A stretch of DNA of 5,438 nucleotides. Origin: Flavobacteriales bacterium UBA2040. Lineage in GTDB: Bacteria; Bacteroidota; Bacteroidia; Flavobacteriales_D; Crocinitomicaceae. Positions 1 to 5,438 of the stretch are shown here, piece by piece. The translations under genes were made by a program, and so were the position numbers. Positions within the stretch are counted from its first letter, which is position 1. The number at the start of each line of letters is the position of its first letter. Location: contig DDBE01000231.1 in the NCBI GenBank assembly GCA_002332715.1, forward strand, positions 4,320 to 9,757, read 5' to 3'. Below the pieces are notes generated by a model, which saw nothing but the letters and a program-made list of their open reading frames with translations, made no database searches and had not been told where the DNA came from.

Positions 1-52
1 ATCCGTGGATGAACCCTAATCTATTTCCAATTGGATTTGTTTTTTGTCCCAT
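1..52 (-). CDS. rpsC: 30S ribosomal protein S3, first 17 codons only
   Basis: S3 is a small-subunit head protein at the mRNA entry channel and takes part in ribosomal helicase activity. Only the start is present: an ATG at 50-52 opens MGQKTNPIGNRLGFIHG, after which the frame runs off the left edge. GQKxNPIGxRLG is the conserved beginning of bacterial S3, and rpsC is the expected gene after rplV in the S10 operon, so sequence and order agree. The KH domain and the C-terminal domain are outside the window. The start lies ten bases (TTAATAGAAA) after the rplV stop, with no Shine-Dalgarno motif. The fragment is short, but the motif is distinctive enough for a firm call. Confidence 0.93.
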   Translation of the reverse strand, partial: MGQKTNPIGNRLGFIHG

Positions 53-62
53 TTTCTATTAA

Positions 63-458
63 TTATTTGGTTCCATCAACGGTGATGGTCACGTGGTTTG
101 ATCTTTTACGAATTCTGTGCGCTCGTCCTTGTGGAGCTGCTTGGATACGTTTTAACATTGTACCTCCGCCAACTTCAATTCTACTTACGATTAAATTCGC
201 CTCTTCTATACTTTCACCTTCATTTTTTTGCTCCCAATTAGCGATCGCTGAACGCAAAAGCGTGCTTAAGCTTTTTGAGGCAAATTTTGAATTGTGTTCT
301 AATACGTTAAGAGCTTTATTAACTTCCATTCCTCTAACAAGATCGGCAACCAATCTCATTTTTCTTGGAGCGATAGGAGAGTCATTCAACTTTGCAAATG
401 CAACTGAACCATTTCCTTCTTTAATTTTTTCTGCTCTTAGTCTTTTTCTAGCACCCAT
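63..458 (-). CDS. rplV: 50S ribosomal protein L22
   Basis: L22 binds several 23S rRNA domains and extends a beta-hairpin along the exit tunnel, where it meets L4. The protein has 131 residues against 110 in E. coli; about 17 of the extra ones are a basic N-terminal extension ([19 protein letters not shown]) ahead of the core [17 protein letters not shown] (27-43). The core continues with [17 protein letters not shown] (63-79). The hairpin spans about 93-127, with MLKR at 101-104 where E. coli has MKR, the segment whose deletion confers macrolide resistance, followed by [13 protein letters not shown] (110-122). The hairpin tip is one residue longer than in E. coli. The extension and MLKR tip are typical of Bacteroidota L22 as I know it, so the ATG at 456-458 is preferred over an internal start. 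Ten bases separate its TAA from rpsC. Confidence 0.97.
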   Translation of the reverse strand: MGARKRLRAEKIKEGNGSVAFAKLNDSPIAPRKMRLVADLVRGMEVNKALNVLEHNSKFASKSLSTLLRSAIANWEQKNEGESIEEANLIVSRIEVGGGTMLKRIQAAPQGRAHRIRKRSNHVTITVDGTK

Positions 459-477
459 GATATTTGCTATTTAAAAT

Positions 478-756
478 CTATCTTTTCTTATCTTTCTTAT
501 TCCCACCATGTCCACGGAAGTTACGCGTTGGAGAAAATTCCCCTAACTTGTGACCTACCATGTTTTCTGTAACATAAACTGGGATGAACTTATTCCCGTT
601 GTGAACGGCGAATGTCAATCCTACGAAGTCTGGCGTAATAGTAGAAGCTCTTGACCATGTTTTGATCACTGCTTTGCTACTTGTTGCTTGTGCTTCGTCC
701 ACTCTTAACATTAACTTGTAATGTACGAAAGGTGGCTTTTTTAACGAACGACTCAT
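478..756 (-). CDS. rpsS: 30S ribosomal protein S19
   Basis: S19 is a small-subunit head protein that pairs with S13 and reaches the A-site tRNA and the intersubunit bridge. The protein has 92 residues, as in E. coli. It shows [14 protein letters not shown] at the start, [15 protein letters not shown] (32-46), [21 protein letters not shown] (49-69) and [19 protein letters not shown] (70-88), ending in a basic tail. Position 8 is Pro, where E. coli and many others have Gly (KKGPF); this looks like lineage variation, not damage. The ATG follows the rplB stop by seven bases (GTAGAGT), which holds no convincing Shine-Dalgarno motif. It ends in TAG, the only non-TAA stop among the complete genes here, 19 bases before rplV. 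Confidence 0.98.
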   Translation of the reverse strand: MSRSLKKPPFVHYKLMLRVDEAQATSSKAVIKTWSRASTITPDFVGLTFAVHNGNKFIPVYVTENMVGHKLGEFSPTRNFRGHGGNKKDKKR

Positions 757-763
757 ACTCTAC

Positions 764-1588
764 TTATTTTTTTCTTCTTTCGACGATTAACTTATCTGAA
801 TATTTCTTCTTAGCTCTCGTTTTGTATCCTTTAGCAGGAATACCGTTACGAGATCTAGGGTGACCACCTGAGTTTTTACCCTCACCACCGCCCATAGGGT
901 GATCGACTGGATTCATCACAACACCACGTACACGTGGACGACGACCCAACCAACGAGAGCGACCTGCTTTACCAGATACAACCAAGTTGTGTTCAGAATT
1001 CGAAACAGAACCAATAGTAGCCATGCACGTTTGCAAGATCAATCGAGTTTCGCCAGAAGGCATCTTGATTGTTGCGTAACGTCCATCGCGAGCGTTCAGT
1101 TGTGCATATGTTCCTGCACCACGAGCGATTGCTCCACCTTTTCCAGGCACTAATTCAATATTATGAATTACTGTACCTAAAGGAACATCACTTAAATAAA
1201 GTGTGTTTCCTACATTAGGAGCTGCATCTTTACCAGAAACGATTACGTCACCGACTTTCAAGCCTTCCGGTGCGATAATATAGCGTTTCTCGCCATCTGC
1301 ATAGTTCAACAAGGCAATACGTGCCGTACGGTTTGGATCATACTCGATCGTTTTTACCGTTGCAGGCACCGCGTGCTTGTCTCTTTTGAAATCAACGATC
1401 CGGTACTTTTGTTTATGACCACCTCCAATGTAACGCATGGTCATACGTCCGTCGTTGTTACGACCTCCAGACTTTTTCTTTCTCGCTACCAAGCTCTTTT
1501 CAGGGATATTGGTAGTTACCTCAGAATAGGTACTGTTAATCTTGTGTCTTTGCCCTGGAGTGATAGGCTTGAATTTTTTAAGACCCAT
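764..1588 (-). CDS. rplB: 50S ribosomal protein L2
   Basis: L2 is a universally conserved large-subunit protein needed for subunit association, tRNA binding and peptidyl transferase activity. The protein has 274 residues (E. coli 273) and aligns throughout: [10 protein letters not shown] (6-15), [21 protein letters not shown] (39-59), [10 protein letters not shown] (62-71), the central OB-fold/SH3-like region with [23 protein letters not shown] (147-169), [22 protein letters not shown] (206-227), and [10 protein letters not shown] (228-237). His230, counted with the initiator Met, matches E. coli His229, which is linked to peptidyl transfer. The following HGGG histidine of E. coli is Met here, a form I associate with Bacteroidota. 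The C-terminus is the usual basic tail (IVERRKK). The MGLKKFKP start fits the family. The gene lies 13 bases after rplW and seven bases before rpsS. Confidence 0.98.
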   Translation of the reverse strand: MGLKKFKPITPGQRHKINSTYSEVTTNIPEKSLVARKKKSGGRNNDGRMTMRYIGGGHKQKYRIVDFKRDKHAVPATVKTIEYDPNRTARIALLNYADGEKRYIIAPEGLKVGDVIVSGKDAAPNVGNTLYLSDVPLGTVIHNIELVPGKGGAIARGAGTYAQLNARDGRYATIKMPSGETRLILQTCMATIGSVSNSEHNLVVSGKAGRSRWLGRRPRVRGVVMNPVDHPMGGGEGKNSGGHPRSRNGIPAKGYKTRAKKKYSDKLIVERRKK

Positions 1589-1602
1589 TAGTTTAAACTA
1601 AT
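1587..1602. repeat. Perfect 16-base palindrome filling the rplW-rplB gap
   Basis: The sequence ATTAGTTTAAACTAAT equals its own reverse complement. It runs from the last base of the rplW stop codon to the first two bases of the rplB ATG, so it takes up the whole 13-base gap. In RNA it could form at most a 6-bp stem with a UUAA loop, with only one G-C pair, so the hairpin would be weak. There is no U-tract suited to termination, and the adjacent genes belong to one operon. It could be a protein-binding site or chance in A/T-rich DNA; I cannot decide which. Confidence 0.5.
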
Positions 1603-1898
1603 TAAAAGTTATTAAATAAATCAATCGTTTCTCCTTCTGCTACTGTCACAATCGCTTTTTTCCAAGGATTGTTCGGTTGCTCAACGATACCTTTATTGGT
1701 GTATTTCACCGAGGATTTTCCACCGCCATACGTCATGGTACGCACTTTCGTTACCGAAACTCCGTACATGTTCTCGACAGCTTTTTTTATTTCAATCTTG
1801 TTAGCGTCTTTGCTAACTGCGAAAGTAAATCGGTTTAAGTTTTCACTTGCACCTGTTGCTTTCTCTGTAATGATTGGCTTTTTGATAATTGTCTTCAT
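1602..1898 (-). CDS. rplW: 50S ribosomal protein L23
   Basis: L23 sits at the mouth of the peptide exit tunnel and is the docking site for trigger factor and the signal recognition particle. The protein has 98 residues (E. coli 100). The N-terminal KKPIITEKATG matches the family signature, with Glu12 at the position of E. coli Glu18, the residue needed for trigger factor contact. FAVSKDANKIEIKKAVENMYGVSV (26-49) is the conserved core helix region, followed by a loop (58-80) and the C-terminal strand KKAIVTVAEGETIDLF. The loop is not expanded. Only six bases (TTCAAG) separate it from rplD, with no Shine-Dalgarno motif. Its TAA stop touches the palindrome that fills the gap to rplB. The identification is firm from sequence and gene order. 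Confidence 0.97.
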   Translation of the reverse strand: MKTIIKKPIITEKATGASENLNRFTFAVSKDANKIEIKKAVENMYGVSVTKVRTMTYGGGKSSVKYTNKGIVEQPNNPWKKAIVTVAEGETIDLFNNF

Positions 1899-1904
1899 CT
1901 TGAA

Positions 1905-2531
1905 TTAATTTAAGATCTTTTCGATTACTTCTAAAGAACTCTCTGCTAAAACAACTTTACGTGCATTCAATACATCATATGTATTAAAAGAATCAGCAGT
2001 TACAACTTTAACTTTCCCTAAGTTTCTTGAAGAGAAATAAACGTTGTCATTTTTAGATCCAAGAATCAACAATACTTTTTCGTTTTCCAACTTCAAGTTG
2101 GTCAACATTGATATGAATTCTTGTGTCTTCGGTGCAGTCATTGTTAAATCTTCTACGATCATTACGGCATCATTCTTTGCTTGGAAAGCAAATGCAGATT
2201 TACGCGCTAATCTTTTCAATTTCACATTTAACTTAAAGTGATAGTTTCTTGGACGAGGTCCGAAGATACGTCCACCACCTACACGAGTACCAGACTTGAT
2301 GCTACCCGCACGGGCTCCACCAGTTCCTTTTTGTTTTTTAATTTTCTTAGTAGATCCACTAATCTCAGCTCTCTCTTTAGCTTTGTGCGTTCCTTGACGT
2401 TTGTTCGCCAAGTGTTGCTTTATATCTAAATAGATTGCGTGTTGATTGGGCTCAATTCCAAAAATTTCTTCCGAAAGCTTCACTTTTTTAGAAGTCGCTT
2501 TTCCGTTTGCGTCAAATACTTTTACTTCCAT
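1905..2531 (-). CDS. rplD: 50S ribosomal protein L4 (L4/L1e family)
   Basis: L4 binds 23S rRNA early in assembly and sends a loop into the peptide exit tunnel, where with L22 it forms the narrow constriction. The protein has 208 residues (E. coli 201). The tunnel loop is clear at about 64-96: KIKKQKGTGGARAGSIKSG followed by GGGRIFGPRPR; Lys68 corresponds to E. coli Lys63, a known macrolide-resistance position, and is unchanged here. The globular domain follows, with the ARKSAFAFQAK helix (109-119), the VMIVEDLT strand (123-130) and a C-terminal NLGKVKVVTADSFNTYDVL segment. In E. coli L4 represses its own operon through the S10 leader; no such leader precedes rpsJ here, so any autoregulation must use another site. 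The start codon overlaps the rplC stop by one base, and the TAA stop is six bases before rplW. Confidence 0.97.
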   Translation of the reverse strand: MEVKVFDANGKATSKKVKLSEEIFGIEPNQHAIYLDIKQHLANKRQGTHKAKERAEISGSTKKIKKQKGTGGARAGSIKSGTRVGGGRIFGPRPRNYHFKLNVKLKRLARKSAFAFQAKNDAVMIVEDLTMTAPKTQEFISMLTNLKLENEKVLLILGSKNDNVYFSSRNLGKVKVVTADSFNTYDVLNARKVVLAESSLEVIEKILN

Positions 2532-3145
2532 TATTTCTGAATTATTACGGTTGAACCTTTTGGTCCTGGCACTGAACCTTTAATTACGATCAAGTGTTTC
2601 TCTGCAAGAACTTTCAATACTTGAAGATTTTCCATCATGACACGTTTGTTACCCATTTGTCCACCCATGCGCATTCCTTTGAATACACGTGCTGGATATG
2701 AACAAGCACCAATCGCACCTGGAGCACGAAGTCTGTTATGCTGACCGTGAGTCGCTTGACCCACACCACCAAAACCGTGACGACGAACAACCCCTTGGAA
2801 ACCTTTTCCTTTTGAAGTTCCTGATACACTTACAAATTCTCCCTCTGCGAAGACATCCACATTCACGGCGTCTCCCAGATTAAGATCTGCAAACCCTTTA
2901 AACTCTGCCAACTTTGACTTTGGAGTTGTGTTTGCTTTTTTGAAGTGTCCTTTCAAAGCGTTTGGTGTGTTTTTTTCTTTTCGCTCACCAAAGCCTATCT
3001 GAACTGCTTCATAACCGTCTCGATCTTGTGTCTTTACTTGCGTAACGATACAAGGACCAGCTTCTATCACTGTGCATGGCATTGCCTTACCCTCGGCACT
3101 GTAGATGCTAGTCATGCCGATTTTTCGACCTATTATTCCTGGCAT
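2531..3145 (-). CDS. rplC: 50S ribosomal protein L3
   Basis: L3 is an early-assembly protein of the large subunit whose long central extension reaches toward the peptidyl transferase centre. The 204 residues are close to the E. coli length of 209. Visible hallmarks are [13 protein letters not shown] at 3-15, [17 protein letters not shown] (109-125), [16 protein letters not shown] (131-146), [16 protein letters not shown] (154-169) and [10 protein letters not shown] (189-198). The residue aligned with E. coli Gln150, which PrmB methylates there, is a serine (Ser149, in ACSYP). The ATG chosen gives the standard [12 protein letters not shown] start and follows an A/T-rich 21-base gap after rpsJ, the longest gap in the window. 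Its TAA stop shares one base with the rplD start (TAATG), which favours coupled translation of L3 and L4. Confidence 0.98.
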   Translation of the reverse strand: MPGIIGRKIGMTSIYSAEGKAMPCTVIEAGPCIVTQVKTQDRDGYEAVQIGFGERKEKNTPNALKGHFKKANTTPKSKLAEFKGFADLNLGDAVNVDVFAEGEFVSVSGTSKGKGFQGVVRRHGFGGVGQATHGQHNRLRAPGAIGACSYPARVFKGMRMGGQMGNKRVMMENLQVLKVLAEKHLIVIKGSVPGPKGSTVIIQK

Positions 3146-3166
3146 ACTTTATTATTTATTGATTAA

Positions 3167-3472
3167 TTAAACTTTTATTTCTACGTCAACCCCACTAGGC
3201 AACTCTAAACGCATCAGGGCATCAACAGTCTTCGATGAAGAAGAGTAGATATCCATCAAACGCTTGTAAGCACACAATTCAAACTGCTCACGTGCTTTTT
3301 TGTTTACGTGTGGTGATTTCAATACTGTATAAATTTTCTTGTGTGTTGGTAATGGAATTGGACCACTAACTACAGCACCTGTCGCCTTTACAGTCTTAAC
3401 GATTTTCTCTGCCGACTTGTCCACTAAATTGTGGTCGTACGACTTTAATTTGATTCTAATTTTTTGACTCAT
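3167..3472 (-). CDS. rpsJ: 30S ribosomal protein S10
   Basis: S10 is a head protein of the small subunit, binding 16S rRNA next to S3 and S14; in well-studied bacteria it is also NusE, the partner of NusB and NusG in antitermination. The 101 residues match the usual length (103 in E. coli) and align end to end: [10 protein letters not shown] at 5-14, the conserved GPIPLPT (37-43), the [13 protein letters not shown] stretch (53-65), and [19 protein letters not shown] near the C-terminus. The ATG gives the expected [10 protein letters not shown] start. It lies only nine bases (TTATAAGTC) after the fusA stop, with no Shine-Dalgarno motif, and 21 bases before rplC. In E. coli rpsJ opens its own operon behind a long leader; here it is an internal gene following fusA, so that leader cannot sit in this position. 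Confidence 0.98.
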   Translation of the reverse strand: MSQKIRIKLKSYDHNLVDKSAEKIVKTVKATGAVVSGPIPLPTHKKIYTVLKSPHVNKKAREQFELCAYKRLMDIYSSSSKTVDALMRLELPSGVDVEIKV

Positions 3473-3481
3473 GACTTATAA

Positions 3482-5438
3482 TTAAGCGGTAACGTTTCCA
3501 TTATATTTTTTAACTATCTCCTCAGCAACATTCTTAGGTGCTTCTGCATAATGAGAGAATTCCATAGTTGATGTTGCACGTCCTGATGAAATGGTACGTA
3601 ATTGTGTTACATAACCAAACATTTCAGACAATGGAACGTCAGCTTTCAAAACTTTCGCTCCAGCTCTATCGTCCATTCCTTTCATCAATCCACGACGACG
3701 GTTAAGGTCACCTACGATGTCACCCATGTTAATTTCAGGAGTTACAACTTCCATTTTCATGATAGGCTCCAACAAAATAGGACGAGCTTTTTTCAAAGCA
3801 GTTCTATATGCCATTTTCGCACAAATCTCAAAAGATAATGCATCTGAATCCACCGCGTGGAAAGATCCATCCGTCAAAGTAACTTTCATTGCTTCAACTG
3901 GGAAACCAGCTAAAACTCCGTTTTTCATTGACTCTTTGAAACCTTTCTCAACTGAAGGAATAAATTCTCTTGGAATTGATCCACCTTTAATTACATTAAC
4001 AAATTCTAAACCTGATTTTTCAGGATCATCTTGAGGTTCGATAGTAACAACGATGTCGGCAAATTTACCACGTCCACCTGATTGTTTCTTATAAGTTTCA
4101 CGGTGATCTACAGGAGCAGTAATATCTTCACGGTATGTAACCTGAGGCTCACCTTGATTTACTTCAACTTTAAACTCACGACGTAAACGGTCGATAATGA
4201 TGTCCAAGTGCAACTCACCCATTCCTGAGATAATAGTTTGACCTGATTCCTCATCTGTATGAACTTGGAAAGTTGGATCTTCTTCAGCCAATTTACTCAA
4301 GCCAACACCTAATTTATCTTGATCTGCTTGCGTTTTAGGTTCGATAGAAATTCCGATAACTGGATCTGGGAAATCCATTGATTCCAATACGATATGTGCG
4401 TCTTCAGCACAAAGAGTATCACCAGTACGGATATCTTTAAATCCTACAACCGCACCAATATCACCCGCCATAAGCTCATCAATTTGATTTTGCTTGTTCG
4501 CGTGCATTTGGAAAATTCTAGAAATACGCTCTTTGCTGTTTGATCTTGTATTGTAAACATAAGAACCAGCAGGTAAAGTTCCTGAATATGCTCTTACGAA
4601 ACACAAACGACCTACGAAAGGATCCGTTGCAATTTTAAATGCCAATCCAGCAAACGGCTCTGTAACAGAAGGTTTACGTGAAGTTGGCTCTTCAGTTTTA
4701 GGATTGATACCATCAATTGAACCAATATCTAAAGGAGAAGGTAAAATTTCCATAACCATATCCAACATTGCTTGAACACCTTTGTTTTTAAAGGCAGAAC
4801 CACACATCATTGGAACAACTTTTCCTGAGATTGTTGCTTCACGCAAAGCGTCAAGAATTTCTCTCTCAGTCAAAGATTCTGGATCTTCAAAATATTTCTC
4901 CATCAAAGTATCGTTGAATTCTGCAACTGCTTCAAGCAATTGCTCACGCAATACTCTTGCTTCTTCAACAACATCATCAGGAATTGGAATTTCTTGGAAA
5001 GTCATTCCCATATCTTCCTCATTCCAAGTAATTCCCTTGAAATTGATCAAATCAACAACACCTTTGAAATCATCTTCAGCACCTATATTGATTTGTAATG
5101 GCAATGCGTGGCTTCCCAACATTTCTTTCACTTGCTTACACACGTTTAAGAAATCTGCACCTTGACGGTCCATTTTATTAACGAAACCAATTCTTGGAAC
5201 GTTATAGTTGTTTGCCAATCTCCAGTTTGTTTCAGACTGAGGCTCAACACCATCAACAGCTGAAAACAAGAAAACCAAACCATCCAATACACGTAACGAA
5301 CGATTCACCTCAACTGTAAAGTCAACGTGTCCCGGTGTGTCAATAATATTAACGTGATATTCTTGTGCACGGTAATTCCATTTCAATGTAGTTGCAGCAG
5401 AAGTAATCGTGATACCACGCTCTTGCTCTTGCTCCATC
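3482..5438 (-). CDS. fusA: Elongation factor G, 5'-truncated by the window edge
   Basis: EF-G is the cytosolic GTPase that moves tRNAs and mRNA through the ribosome after peptide bond formation and helps recycle ribosomes with RRF. The 651 visible residues begin at [13 protein letters not shown], which in the family lies about 50 residues in, so the real start and the P-loop (G1) are off the right edge; the Met at 5435-5437 is internal. Numbering from that Met, visible GTPase motifs are switch [12 protein letters not shown] (7-17), DTPGH (33-37), NKMD (87-90) and GSAFKNKG (213-220). Domain II follows at about 257-350, domain III to about 430, domain IV to about 550 with the tip histidine in DGSFHAVDS (His527, matching E. 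coli His583), and domain V to about 640. All key visible residues are intact, so this looks like a functional canonical EF-G. It ends in TAA nine bases before rpsJ. Identity is very secure. Confidence 0.98.
   Translation of the reverse strand, partial: MEQEQERGITITSAATTLKWNYRAQEYHVNIIDTPGHVDFTVEVNRSLRVLDGLVFLFSAVDGVEPQSETNWRLANNYNVPRIGFVNKMDRQGADFLNVCKQVKEMLGSHALPLQINIGAEDDFKGVVDLINFKGITWNEEDMGMTFQEIPIPDDVVEEARVLREQLLEAVAEFNDTLMEKYFEDPESLTEREILDALREATISGKVVPMMCGSAFKNKGVQAMLDMVMEILPSPLDIGSIDGINPKTEEPTSRKPSVTEPFAGLAFKIATDPFVGRLCFVRAYSGTLPAGSYVYNTRSNSKERISRIFQMHANKQNQIDELMAGDIGAVVGFKDIRTGDTLCAEDAHIVLESMDFPDPVIGISIEPKTQADQDKLGVGLSKLAEEDPTFQVHTDEESGQTIISGMGELHLDIIIDRLRREFKVEVNQGEPQVTYREDITAPVDHRETYKKQSGGRGKFADIVVTIEPQDDPEKSGLEFVNVIKGGSIPREFIPSVEKGFKESMKNGVLAGFPVEAMKVTLTDGSFHAVDSDALSFEICAKMAYRTALKKARPILLEPIMKMEVVTPEINMGDIVGDLNRRRGLMKGMDDRAGAKVLKADVPLSEMFGYVTQLRTISSGRATSTMEFSHYAEAPKNVAEEIVKKYNGNVTA

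Noticed and set aside
31..474. 147-codon plus-strand open frame opposite rplV
   Set aside because: It is antisense to a clearly conserved L22 gene, its translation is a low-complexity hydrophobic mix with no family resemblance, and the frame is open because of the codon pattern of the real gene.
2635..2829. 64-codon minus-strand frame inside rplC
   Set aside because: It overlaps the conserved central region of L3 in another frame and its product resembles nothing known; a second gene here is unlikely.
3146..3166. Possible promoter or terminator in the longest gap (rpsJ-rplC)
   Set aside because: The 21 bases are simple A/T-rich sequence with no stem-loop, and are too short to hold a Bacteroidota-type TTTG/TAnnTTTG promoter with room for a leader.
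3717..4034. 105-codon plus-strand open frame opposite fusA domains IV-V
   Set aside because: It is a shadow of the conserved EF-G sequence with no recognisable domain or start signal.
4782..5165. 127-codon plus-strand open frame opposite fusA
   Set aside because: It lies within the conserved EF-G GTPase-domain coding region, and the Ser/Lys-rich translation reflects the antisense of EF-G codons; no start signal or homology supports it.
5435..5437. ATG at the right edge as the fusA start codon
   Set aside because: The encoded [13 protein letters not shown] is an internal EF-G motif; starting here would remove the P-loop. The gene continues past the window edge.

Overview
The window is a piece of a bacterial translation operon, read entirely on the minus strand. 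In transcription order, from the right edge to the left, it holds fusA (5' end missing), rpsJ, rplC, rplD, rplW, rplB, rpsS, rplV and the first 17 codons of rpsC. This is the junction of the classical str operon (fusA) with the S10 operon (rpsJ onward). Every base outside a gene lies in gaps of 6 to 21 bases, and one gene pair overlaps by one base.

The organism is most likely a member of Bacteroidota. The evidence is that fusA runs directly into rpsJ with no tufA between them, that no Shine-Dalgarno motif appears before any of the visible starts, that the intergenic gaps are A/T-rich, and that several proteins carry features I associate with that phylum: an N-terminally extended L22 with an MLKR hairpin tip, L2 with [10 protein letters not shown]3 with [11 protein letters not shown], and S3 beginning MGQKTNPIGNRLG. 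I cannot name a genus from the sequence alone.

Layout: 3482-5438 encodes elongation factor G, lacking roughly the first 50 residues including the P-loop. 3167-3472 encodes S10, 2531-3145 L3, 1905-2531 L4, 1602-1898 L23, 764-1588 L2, 478-756 S19, 63-458 L22, and 1-52 the start of S3. The products build both ribosomal subunits: L3, L4, L22 and L23 line the peptidyl transferase centre surroundings and exit tunnel, L2 bridges the subunits, S10, S19 and S3 belong to the head of the 30S subunit, and EF-G drives translocation. The tight spacing suggests one transcript with no internal terminator or obvious internal promoter in the gaps.

I found no new system, mobile element, RNA gene or CRISPR array. 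The most notable small signal is a perfect 16-base palindrome that exactly fills the rplW-rplB junction. The other findings are lineage-level details of gene order and residues.
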